Shown here piece after piece: positions 1 through 6,549 of a stretch of DNA of 10,000 bases (its first letter is position 1; each line of letters starts with the position of its first letter). The translations under genes were made by a program, and so were the position numbers. The notes below the pieces were generated by a model. The model did no database searches, was not told where the DNA came from, and was given only the letters and a program-made list of their open reading frames with translations. The DNA comes from Conus ventricosus. Taxonomy: Eukaryota > Mollusca > Gastropoda > Neogastropoda > Conidae. The DNA lies in assembly GCA_018398815.1 (NCBI GenBank), contig CM031616.1, forward strand, positions 67,716,041 through 67,726,040, written 5' to 3'.

Positions 1-285
1 AGAGAGAGAGAGAAAATGAGAATGAGAAAGGAGAGAGAGAGAGGGGGGGGGGAGAGAGAGAGAGAGAACGAGAATGAGAGAGAGAGAGGAGAGAGAGAGA
101 GGGGGGGGAGAGGGGGAGAGGAGAGAAACGAGAATGAGAGAAAGAGGAGAGAGAGAGAGTGGGGGGAGAGAGAGAGAGATAGAAAATGAGAATGAGAGAG
201 AGAAGAGAGAGAGAGAGGGGGGGGGAGAGAGAGAGAGAGAAAACGAGAATGAGAGAGAGAGGAGAGAGTGGGGGGAGAGAGAGAG
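1..285. repeat. GA-rich purine satellite with ~58-bp higher-order period
   Basis: Almost every + strand base is a purine: (GA)n mixed with G runs of 6-10. Superimposed is a recurring non-purine marker, AACGAGAATGAGAG or AAAATGAGAATGAG, starting near 13, 67, 126, 183 and 240, that is every 54-59 bases. So this is a tandem minisatellite of ~58 bp built from GA-rich sequence, not a plain dinucleotide repeat. It lies in the intron upstream of the first visible exon. The long arginine/glutamate-rich open frames through it are an artefact of the repeat. Confidence 0.9.
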
Positions 286-343
286 GATAAGATAAGATAA
301 TGTTGCTTATAGCCCAGCCGACCGCAAAGGGCCACCAGGGCTG
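286..343. other. Non-repetitive island interrupting the GA satellite
   Basis: About 58 bases of ordinary composition sit inside the GA satellite: three copies of GATAA followed by a segment centred on GCCCAGCCGACCGCAAAGGG. The marker spacing across it is 115 bases (240 to 355), close to two higher-order units. The island could therefore have replaced one unit or been inserted. I do not recognise it securely; it may be a fragment of a dispersed repeat. Confidence 0.5.
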
Positions 344-493
344 GAGAGAGAGAGAAAACGAGAATGAGAGAGAGAGGAGAGAGAGAGAGAGAGAGGGGGA
401 GAGAGAGAGAGGGAAAACGAGAATGAGAGAGAGGAGAGAGAGAGAAAACGAGAATGAGAGAGAGGGGGGGAGAGAGATAGAGGAGAGAGAGAG
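344..493. repeat. GA-rich purine satellite, second block
   Basis: Continuation of the purine satellite after the island. The marker AAAACGAGAATGAGAG recurs at 355, 414 and 445 (spacings 59 and 31). The block ends about 58 bases before the first visible exon, leaving only a short normal stretch for the branch point and acceptor. Confidence 0.88.
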
Positions 494-551
494 CTGTTGT
501 CAGTGGTTGGTGCACACAGTGCTGACCGATGGAACTGACCGCTGTGTGCAG

Positions 552-657
552 TTTGTGGCCATGCTGCGACTGCCAGACAAGCTGTCCAGGAAGGAGAAGA
601 TGGAGAAGATGAACAAGATCATCGAGGAACTGGACATCAAGAAATGCCTGGACACAA
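552..657 (+). CDS. ABCG transporter exon A: helical region after the Q-loop
   Basis: Reads FVAMLRLPDKLSRKEKMEKM and then a stretch ending KCLDT, 35 codons plus one base. In ABCG proteins the segment following TVRE..L has this form, with LRLP and a charged helix leading to a conserved Cys-x-Asp-Thr just before the signature region. It forms part of the helical subdomain of the nucleotide-binding domain. The left edge is taken at CAG (549-551), preceded by CTGAC sequences at 522-526 and 535-539 that could act as branch points; the pyrimidine tract is weak, so this edge is less certain. The donor is AA/GTAAGG at 657/658. The exon ends in phase 1 and joins exon B in phase. Upstream exons with Walker A must precede the window. 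Confidence 0.9.
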
Positions 658-667
658 GTAAGGGGGG

Positions 668-1030
668 CCTTTCTCTTACCGATACTGACGTCGTGACCTT
701 GTGACCTTTCTCTCACTGATCCTGACATCGTGACCTTTCTCTCACTGATACTGATGTCATGACCTTGTGACCTTTCTCTCACTGATACTGATGTCGTGAC
801 CTTGTGACCTTTCTTTCACCGATACTGACATTGTGACCTTTCTCTCACCGATACTGACGTTGTGACCTTTCTCTCACCGATACTGATGTTGTGACCTTTC
901 TCTCACCGATACTGACGTTGTGACCTTGTGACCTTTCTCTCACCGATACTGACGTTGTGACCTTTCTCTCACCGATACTGACATCGTGACACTTGTGACC
1001 TTTCTCTCACTGACACTAACATCGTGACCT
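668..1030. repeat. 29/37-bp tandem array next to the exon A donor
   Basis: Eleven copies of a unit of the form TTTCTCTCACCGATACTGAC followed by GTTGTGACC, starting near 670, 707, 736, 773, 810, 839, 868, 897, 934, 963 and 1001. Two lengths alternate irregularly: 29 bases, and 37 with an extra TTGTGACC. The array begins about ten bases after the donor GT of exon A. It is not coding: unit lengths are not multiples of three and the frames close. Confidence 0.92.
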
Positions 1031-1544
1031 GTATTGGCGCTTTCCATAACCTTTCAGGTGCCTATGAGAAGCTTCCTGACTCCCATACAGACTTCACTTG
1101 GAAGGAAAATGTTCTAAAGAACTTCTTCACATCTGTCACAGTGATGACTGTCGTATCCGTTCACAGAACTTTCAGGCCACAAGAGAAATCTCCTCGTGTT
1201 CACAAATATTTGTGTGAAACAGACATGTATCAAAGGCAGAAGAAAAAAAAAGATGAGTGAATGGAAAAAAACTTGACATGGCAAGATAATGGTAGTGTGC
1301 GACTCACCTGACCTGTTTTCCAGCAGCAGTATCTGCAGTGACACAGTGGGTGTAAATAAACTTGTTACGAATTCAGATCTTAATGTGCGCTTTCATACAT
1401 CGCAGACCACAGCAACAGTTAGTCATGGAACCTCTGCATTTACGAGCAAAATTTTGAAGTTGAACGAAAGTTTTGACTGATAATCTCCTAGTATTGATTA
1501 TTGCTGTTGTATAGTTTAACAGACATTAACATGAAAGAAAAATT
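1031..1544. other. Intron sequence, no gene recognised
   Basis: Ordinary-composition intron between the 29/37-bp array and the SINE. Short open frames exist on both strands, but none has recognisable protein content or is needed to keep the ABCG frame, since exons A and B join directly in phase. I see no RNA gene or clear element here. Confidence 0.6.
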
Positions 1545-1556
1545 ACTGTGCTGCTG
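1545..1556. repeat. 5' target-site duplication of the SINE (imperfect)
   Basis: ACTGTGCTGCTG immediately precedes the tRNA-like head. The stretch immediately after the GAA tail (2018-2029) is ACTATGCTGCCG. Ten of twelve bases match, as expected for an old target-site duplication made by LINE-type target-primed insertion. Confidence 0.6.
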
Positions 1557-2017
1557 GGGGCCAGAGAATAGCACAGTGGTAGAGTGCCAGACTCGTAATC
1601 TTGGGGTTGTGGGTTCGAATCTCCTCCAGGGCGTTTCGGTACAGGGGGATTTTTCCCTCAGAGTTAACATTGGTTCTGACTCCCATTTCCCATACAGTCC
1701 TTTGAATGAGACTATAAACTGAGGTTCCGTGTGTGAATGGACGCATAACATCCTGCACACACATAAAATCCCATCACCAACTTTCAGAAGAGAAGGCCAG
1801 TTTGGCTGTTGGTATGGATGACACGTTGCACTTAGCATGCACCTTCCCCGAAGTTGGAGTATGGCTGCCTTAATGGCGGGATAAAAAAAAACCCAGTCAT
1901 ACACACAAAACTCCACTCCTTTGTTGGGTAGATGGGATTAATCCTTGCCTTTCTATACAGGGAGTGTCCACAGGAGTATCAGCCTGTGTACGCAGAAGAA
2001 GAAGAAGAAGAAGAAGA
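1557..2017 (+). mobile_element. tRNA-derived SINE, apparently full length, GAA-tailed
   Basis: The head (about 1560-1630) resembles a tRNA: an A-box-like TAGCACAGTGGTAGAG at 1569-1584 and a B-box GGTTCGAATC about 40 bases later, the internal RNA polymerase III promoter. The body includes ATGAGACTATAAACTGAGG near 1705 and GGAGTATGGCTGCCTTAATG near 1855; both resemble conserved parts of mollusc SINEs as I remember them. The 3' end is a run of AGA/GAA triplets (1994-2017). Flanking 12-mers match 10 of 12 as a target-site duplication, which fixes both ends and gives about 461 bp. It is inserted sense to the host gene and has no coding capacity; SINEs of this kind are moved by LINE enzymes. The family assignment needs a repeat library. 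Confidence 0.82.
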
Positions 2018-2029
2018 ACTATGCTGCCG
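2018..2029. repeat. 3' target-site duplication of the SINE (imperfect)
   Basis: ACTATGCTGCCG directly after the GAA tail, the partner of the 12-mer ending at 1556. Confidence 0.6.
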
Positions 2030-2061
2030 AACAGAAGAAACAAAACAGGTTACGGGACAAA

Positions 2062-2095
2062 CACGACACATTTCGACCTGTTTGGTCTTCTTCAG
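2062..2095 (-). ncRNA. Hammerhead-ribozyme-like motif, left arm (hypothetical)
   Basis: On the minus strand the order is CTGAAGA (fits the CUGANGA core), AGACC-AAACA-GGTC (a perfect 4-bp helix II GACC/GGTC after one extra A), GAAA, then TGTGTC, which allows a minimal U-G closed helix III and a GUC cleavage triplet. Against it: the extra A between core and helix II is not canonical, and only about three pairs (two of them wobbles) form at the base of helix I. Possibly a decayed or coincidental motif. Confidence 0.3.
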
Positions 2096-2243
2096 GCAGG
2101 GCAAACAACAATCAAGACAATGAAAACAAAGAACGAACAATCACTTCTGTCCTCAAGTTGGGCACACAATGGATGTGGAATGAGAAATGGAGATGAGGGA
2201 TCGTTCGTTCTTCATTCATTGTCTTGAATGTTGTTGGTCTCGC

Positions 2244-2277
2244 CTGAAGAAGACCAAAGAGGTTGAAACACGTCGTG
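2244..2277 (+). ncRNA. Hammerhead-ribozyme-like motif, right arm (hypothetical)
   Basis: CTGAAGA at 2244-2250, GACC (2252-2255) pairing with GGTT (2261-2264) around AAAGA, GAAA at 2265-2268, then CACGTC, giving a C-G closed minimal helix III and a GUC triplet ending at 2274. This is the arrangement of minimal-helix-III hammerheads in Penelope-like elements. The same reservations apply as for the left copy: an extra A before helix II and a short helix I. Differences between the arms change one helix II pair from G-C to G-U, which keeps pairing. Confidence 0.3.
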
Positions 2278-2523
2278 TTTGTGATTTGTGTGTTTCTTTC
2301 ATTGGGCGGCTCAGTCATTTTTCATTTACCTTTGTTTCGGTTTCCACCTGCAGACATCTGACTTTGAAACTGACACACAGTAGACAGTGTGCAGTGCCAT
2401 GTCAGCAGTTGTTGTAAAAAAAAGAATGTTCTTTTCCTTGCACAGTCTATAGATCAAGACCACTATTTCTTTGATGTTGAATCAACATTGCGAACGCCTT
2501 AAGTTTCGTTTTCATTCTTTAAA

Positions 2524-2566
2524 CCAATGACCAATCACAGAGTGTGAGATGCTGAAAGGAACCAAT
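2524..2566 (+). promoter_or_regulatory. Cluster of three CCAAT boxes
   Basis: CCAAT occurs at 2524, 2531 and 2562, the last two as ACCAATCA, a good match to the NF-Y site. The 31-base gap is about three helical turns. There is no obvious transcript start nearby, so this is a candidate intronic enhancer or remnant promoter, possibly of a mobile element. Confidence 0.3.
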
Positions 2567-2606
2567 CAAAAGAAGCAAAACAGAATCTTCTGTTGTAGAG
2601 CCTGTC

Positions 2607-2743
2607 CACCCCCCCCCCCCCCCCCCCCCCCCCACCCCTCGTCCCTTCCCACTTCTAAAGTTAAAGGTTGGAAGATGAGAACACCCCCACCCCCCCCCCC
2701 ATCCCTCTCCACCCCCACCCCCCACCCCCCACCCCCGTCCTCC
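2607..2743. repeat. C-rich block including a ~25-base poly-C run
   Basis: A run of about 25 C (2609-2633), then CCCCAC and CCCCCA blocks to 2743, with one ordinary stretch (2650-2680). The minus strand is strongly G-quadruplex-prone and the plus strand could form an i-motif. Homopolymer length here is likely unreliable in the assembly. Confidence 0.85.
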
Positions 2744-2851
2744 CTGCTTTTATATGAATTTGCGAGACAAGAGCCCCACTCTTCTTCCCCTCCCCTGTTC
2801 CCCAACTCCTCATCCCTGAAAAGTATGCCAGTGTGAAGACTGCAATTATTT

Positions 2852-2893
2852 GGGGTGGGTGGGAGGGAGGGAGGGAGGGTGGAAGTAGGGTGG
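2852..2893 (+). repeat. GGGA/GGGT tract, strong G-quadruplex candidate
   Basis: At least seven runs of three or more G separated by single bases (GGGGTGGGTGGGAGGGAGGG onward), then further GGG runs to about 2893. It is on the sense strand, so it would also be in the pre-mRNA. Single-base loops predict a very stable quadruplex. Confidence 0.8.
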
Positions 2894-3095
2894 GTGAGGT
2901 TAAAACCTCGTCAGTCCAGGCTGCCAAGTGTCTTATATTCTGCATTGCCAATGTTCTGGAAAAAAAAGAACATCTGTCATGCAAAATGCAAAAATCTCAA
3001 AAACTGTCGAGAGTTAATGGACCAAGCCCTGTTGATCTTTGAGTGTTCTTATTTTCTTTTTCTTTTGAATTTTTTTTTATCCTGTGATTACTTAT

Positions 3096-3982
3096 GGGAA
3101 GTTTAGCTTCAAGGCCTTGCGGAATTTTGGCTTCAAGGCCTTGCGGGTGGTGATGGGAATTTTGGCTTCAAGGCCTTGCGGGTGGTGATGGGAATTTTGG
3201 CTTCAAGGCCTTGCGGGTGGTGATGGGAATTTTGGGTTCAAGGCCTTGCGGGTGGTGATGGGAATTTTGGCCTTGCGGGGGTGATGGGAAGTTTGGCTTC
3301 AAGGCCTTGCGGGTGGTGATGGGAAATTTGGCTTCAAGGCCTTGCGGGTGGTGATGGGAAATTTGGCTTCAAGGCCTTGTGGGTGGTGATGGGAAATTTG
3401 GCTTCAAGGCCTTGTGGGTGGTGATGGGAATTTTGGCTTCAAGGCCTTGTGGGTGGTGATGGGAATTTTGGCTTCAAGGCCTTGTGGGTGGTGATGGGAA
3501 TTTTGGCTTCAAGGCCTTGCGGGTGGTGATGGGAATTTTGGCTTCAAGGCCTTGCGGGTGGTGATGGGAATTTTGTCTTCAAGGCCTTGCGGGTAGTGAT
3601 GGGAATTTGGCTTCAAGGCCTTGCGGGTGGTGATGGGAATTTTGGCTTCAAGGCCTTGTGGTTGGTGATGGGAATTTTGGCTTCAAGGCCTTGCGGGTGG
3701 TGATGGGAAGTTTGGCTTCAAGGCCTTGCGGGTGGTGATGAGAAATTTGGCTTCAAGGCCTTGCGGGTGGTGATGGGAATTTTGGCTTCAAGGCCTTGCG
3801 GGTGGTGATGGGAATTTTGGCTTCAAGGTCTTGTGGTTGGTGATGGGAATTTTGGCTTCAAGGCCTCGCGGGTGGTGATGGGAAGTTTGACTTCAAGGCC
3901 TTGCGGATGGTGATGGGAATTTTGGCTTCAAGGCCTTGCGGGTGGTGATGGGAATTTTGGCTCAAGGCCTTGCGGGTGGTGA
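3096..3982. repeat. 35-bp minisatellite, about 26 copies
   Basis: The unit is TTTTGGCTTCAAGGCCTTGC followed by GGGTGGTGATGGGAA. Unit markers recur every 35 bases from about 3110 to 3963, with one short first unit (24 bases) and one deleted unit near 3265. Most units contain the perfect 10-base palindrome CAAGGCCTTG (a StuI site, AGGCCT). Variants are clustered: GGGAAATTTGG units run together at about 3320-3400 and CTTGTGGG units at about 3375-3490, as expected from unequal exchange or slippage within the array. It ends about 110 bases before the exon B acceptor. Not coding: 35 is not a multiple of three. Confidence 0.95.
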
Positions 3983-4095
3983 GCAGAAGGGGACCAGTGT
4001 CATTGTGTGACCTGACCGTGAAGCCATCATCCATTTTCTTCCTTTTTTGTTGTTGTTGCACATTTGTTTTTTGTTTTTTTCCTATTTGTCTACAG

Positions 4096-4196
4096 TTATG
4101 GGCGACGCGTGGCTCAGAGGTCTGTCAGGTGGTGAGAAGAAGCGGGCCAGCATCGCGTGCGAGCTGATCACTGATCCAGCCATCGTGTTCATGGAT
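4096..4196 (+). CDS. ABCG transporter exon B: ABC signature and Walker B
   Basis: Two bases complete an Ile codon from exon A, then 33 codons from [16 protein letters not shown] to AIVFMD. LSGGE is the ABC signature (C-loop) that contacts ATP across the dimer, and the following KKR plus the G..W.RG lead-in are typical of ABCG. AIVFMD is the Walker B strand; its catalytic Glu is the first codon of exon C. The acceptor is excellent: a pyrimidine-rich tract (4030-4090) ending CTACAG. The donor is GAT/GTGAGT. All signature residues are intact, so nothing suggests a pseudogene. Confidence 0.96.
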
Positions 4197-4375
4197 GTGA
4201 GTGAATCACTACTAACCTTTCATCTGAGTGACGCCAACGCAGGGGGGGGGTGGGAAGAAAGTGGGAGATCAAGAGAAGGGATAGGGAACAGGGGAAAGAG
4301 AGGAGCGAAATACTTTTGCATGCCTACCTACGATTCTTTTATGATGTCTGTTGTTTTAGGTTTCTGTGCAAGTGC

Positions 4376-4408
4376 ACACACACACACACAATGCATGCAC
4401 ACACATGC
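4376..4408. repeat. CA-repeat tract with alternating purine/pyrimidine sequence
   Basis: (CA)n from about 4375, interrupted by ATGCATGC and followed by CACACACATGC. The strict purine-pyrimidine alternation makes it a Z-DNA candidate. A short (TG)5 lies further on, at 4571-4581. Confidence 0.8.
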
Positions 4409-4409
4409 A

Positions 4410-4815
4410 AAGAATTTTTTCCTCCTCACAATTTCAAGTCGCTTAGAAAGTCTAGACAGTATGTGGAAGCCTGGATTTAAAATGAAGACAGTGGCAGGCG
4501 AGTAGCTGGCGAGGAGATGACGAGGGTGAAAAACAGGGAAGAAATGGAGTGATGAAGTGATGTGTCTGCAGTGTGTGTGTGTTTTGAAACAAGTCACTAA
4601 GGATGAGGGAGAGAGAGAGGTTGGGGGTGAGATGGGGAATAGGTGGAAAGTCACAGGTAGGAAAGTTAAAGAGGAAAGCCATGGCCAGCATCATAGAGGA
4701 ACTTGTTACCAGATTCTGATTCTTACAGCCGCATAATGCAGGCAGTGCAGCCACATATCGTGGGTCCCAGGTTGGCCTCGGTGCTCACGTGGGCTTTGTT
4801 TGCGAGGCATGTCGC
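4410..4815. other. Intron sequence, no gene recognised
   Basis: Purine-leaning intron between the CA tract and the 46-bp array, with a short GA run near 4609-4619 and a palindromic CACGTG at 4787. No exon is needed here because exons B and C join in phase 0, and I see no RNA gene or element. Confidence 0.6.
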
Positions 4816-5160
4816 ATGTCCACCATTGTTTTGTCATCACTTTGTTTGCATGGCACGTTGTATGTCCACCATAGTTTTGTCATCACTTTGTTTGCATGGC
4901 GCGTTGTATGTCCACCATTGTTTTGTCATCACTTTGTTTGCATGGCACGTTGTATGTCCACCATTGTTTTGTCATCACTTGGTTTGCATGGCATGTTGTA
5001 TGTCCACCATTGTTTTGTCATCACTTTGTTTGCATGGCACGTTGTATGTCCACCATTGTTTTGTCATCACTTTGTTTGCATGGCACGTTGTATGTCCACC
5101 ATTGTTTTGTCATCACTTTGTTTGCATGGCAGTCGCATGTCCACCATTGTGTTGTCACGG
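4816..5160. repeat. 46-bp tandem array, 8 copies, abutting the exon C acceptor
   Basis: The unit ATGTCCACCATTGTTTTGTC followed by ATCACTTTGTTTGCATGGCACGTTGT starts at 4816, 4862, 4908, 4954, 5000, 5046, 5092 and 5136, that is 46 bases with a final 44. The first and last copies share GTCGCATGTCC where internal copies have GTTGTATGTCC. The copies are nearly identical, so the array is young. It ends about 20 bases before exon C, so the last copy merges into the splice acceptor region. All three forward frames are open through it because the unit has no stop in any frame; this is not evidence of a gene. Confidence 0.95.
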
Positions 5161-5180
5161 TGTTGCTCTGCATCTGTCAG

Positions 5181-5342
5181 GAACCAACCTCAGGCCTGGA
5201 TTACAGCACGGCGGCCAGTCTGGTGCGAACCCTCCGCGCCATCGCCGAGTCGCAGAACAGAACGGTTGTCATGACGATTCACCAACCGTCCAGTCAGATG
5301 TTCTTCACCTTCCACAACCTTCTCCTCCTGTGTGAGGGACAG
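5181..5342 (+). CDS. ABCG transporter exon C: catalytic Glu, D-loop, H-loop
   Basis: Exactly 54 codons in phase 0 at both ends. It opens with EPTSGLD: the Glu is the catalytic carboxylate completing Walker B, and SGLD is the D-loop. TVVMTIHQPSSQMF follows, where His is the H-loop (switch) residue and HQPSS is typical of ABCG. It ends LLLLCEGQ, the strand just before the AYFG segment. The acceptor is CTGTCAG/GAA and the donor CAG/GTGAGA. Key residues are all present. It is the best-conserved piece in the window. Its neighbour on the left is the 46-bp array. Confidence 0.97.
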
Positions 5343-5636
5343 GTGAGAAGACATTGGGTCAGAGTTCAGCCTCGTCTCTTAAATTTGTGTACAGTATGTT
5401 GGAATAAACATTAAGATTTTCCCAGTTTTTCGTCATTTATGCTTACATGAAAAAAAGGGATTAAAGCATTGGTCAGTGTTCATTCAGAATTGTTGTGGTT
5501 AGCAGTTGCTATTTGTGGGCTGTTTTCACTGCTGTTTGTAGAAATGTTTTGGAGTTCCGATTAGCCATTTTTGTATCCAGGTTTTTTCTGCTTGGGTAAT
5601 AAATGCTCCAGAAAGTGTAGGAATAATTCAAATGGC
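5343..5636. other. Intron start with AATAAA signal, otherwise featureless
   Basis: Read-through of the exon C donor would add 24 codons and stop at 5412-5414. AATAAA lies at 5403-5408 and another AATAAA near 5600. These could serve intronic polyadenylation but may be chance in AT-rich intron. Nothing else is recognised. Confidence 0.35.
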
Positions 5637-5812
5637 AAAAAAAAAAAAAAGAAAGAAAAAGGAAAAAAAAACGGTAGCGTAATTTCCAGGCTGTAAACTA
5701 TAGTGTTTTATAAGCTGCACCCTGCCAAGTATTGAAAAGAAAAAAAAAGAACAGAAAGCAAAGTCAAACCCTGCCAAATATTTAAAAAAAAAAAAAAGAA
5801 AAAAAAAAAGAA
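5637..5812. repeat. Three A-rich tracts with a short direct repeat
   Basis: A/G-only tracts at about 5637-5670, 5734-5750 and 5783-5813. The second and third each follow a copy of ACCCTGCCAAATATT or close to it (5719 and 5768, 49 bases apart). GGTAGCGTAATTTCCAGGC at 5673-5691 followed by TTATAAGCTGCACCC resembles, from memory, the end of a dispersed element with TATAAGCCGCACC motifs. I found no matching inverted end in the window. Confidence 0.4.
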
Positions 5813-5998
5813 GGCAACTGATCAAATACCTGAAAGCAAATAGCTGTAAAAACTGATGACAAAAATGGTGAAGCAAAACCTGTGTATTCAGAGGTATAAC
5901 TGTTGTGAAATTAGCCAGCACACAGAAAGAAAAGGGCAGTACATTCAGTGAAGGGGAAAAAAAAAAGAAAGAAAAATCAGCCACTCAGATTCTCTTAC

Positions 5999-6190
5999 AT
6001 CACTTGTTATCTGTAGCACTGAACCCACCGAAGGATTCATCTTCAATGTTGACACTAAGGTTTTCAAGAACTCTTTGTCAACGTCGGCCATGTTGTCCGC
6101 TGACGACCGATACTTCCAGCTCTGGCGCCTGCGCTTGTTGTGGCTTTCCTGCCCATCTGCCCTAGAGATTTTGCCTGCTTTTTTGAAAAA
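5999..6190 (-). pseudogene. Antisense coding-like island (possible nested exon or relic)
   Basis: The minus strand is open from about 6240 down to a good donor, GAT/GTAAGAG at 5999/5998. Its C-terminal part, MADVDKEFLKTLVSTLKMNP to ITSD (31 codons from an ATG at 6091-6089 in strong context, AACATGGCC), looks like real protein: mixed, helix-forming and not repeat-derived. Upstream in frame is a basic stretch (NKRRRQSWKYR). A CAG at 6193-6191 could act as a phase 0 acceptor, giving exactly 64 codons. I do not recognise the family. It may be an exon of a nested antisense gene, a retrocopy or transposon relic, or chance. Confidence 0.3.
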
Positions 6191-6423
6191 CTGTTTGCAA
6201 TCGTGAACTGCTGCATTAATTTGCACAGGGAAAGTGCTCCGTGCTCAAAACCTGGCGGTGAGACAATCGACTTGAGCTGCAGCCATTTTAAATGTCCAAA
6301 TTGAGAAGCTTTCAATTTGAAATCTGCATTGTAGGCTTGCTTCACAGCTTCGGCATGTTTGCTTTGATTGTGGTGTGCAGACCAGTGGCTGATTAAGAAA
6401 AACATATCAATTTCTTCAAACAT
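6191..6423 (-). pseudogene. Second antisense open frame beside the coding-like island
   Basis: Another minus-strand frame opens with ATG at 6423 and reads MFEEIDMFFLISHWSAHHNQ and onward to about 6220, where its content turns low-quality while the neighbouring frame becomes protein-like. This is what one frameshift in a single ancestral coding sequence would look like, though the neighbouring frame has a stop near 6240. No recognised family. Confidence 0.22.
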
Positions 6424-6549
6424 TGTCAGTCTGATTATTTACATATAATAACAAGAAGATAATCCTAAGAATAGAGTCAGAAAAATCCATAAATAGATCG
6501 ATGACAGTGTAGTAGCTGCAGAGATTGGAAGAGCTGTTTGGAAACTTAC

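Larger units (their letters stand above)
2062..2277. mobile_element. Foldback (inverted-repeat) element with ~80-bp arms
   Basis: The left arm 2062-2142 is the reverse complement of the right arm 2199-2277. By eye about 65 of 79 aligned positions agree, with one two-base gap. The arms are separated by a ~56-base spacer (2143-2198). A transcript in either direction could fold into a long hairpin. Each arm carries CTGAAGAAGACC...GAAA reading outward from the centre, so the element looks like two tail-to-tail copies of one short sequence rather than a classical terminal-inverted-repeat transposon. There is no coding capacity. A link to Penelope-like retroelements, which carry hammerhead motifs and often form inverted copies, is a hypothesis. 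Confidence 0.75.

Noticed and set aside
74..704. Long Arg/Glu-rich open frames through the GA satellite
   Set aside because: Any stop-free purine repeat gives such frames; the content mirrors the repeat and only the part from 552 to 657 looks like a conserved protein.
1024..1260. 78-codon + strand frame in the first full intron
   Set aside because: It starts at GTG inside the end of the 29/37-bp array, has no recognisable content, and exons A and B already join in phase without it.
1560..1630. A functional tRNA gene
   Set aside because: The A and B boxes are present, but a clean cloverleaf is not evident and the segment continues into a SINE body with a GAA tail and target duplication.
1488..1916. 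142-codon minus-strand frame
   Set aside because: It is the reverse translation of the SINE; the RRFEPTTPRL stretch is the usual product of a tRNA-derived head.
2519..2984. Pro-rich and Gly-rich frames on both strands
   Set aside because: Products of the C-rich and G-rich tracts, with no other protein signal.
3096..3982. A CRISPR array
   Set aside because: Units are contiguous with no unique spacers, and the context is a eukaryotic intron.
4703..5335. 210-codon open frame rich in CPPLFCHHFVCMA repeats
   Set aside because: It is the 46-bp array read through; it enters exon C in the wrong frame and the unit is open in all three frames by chance.
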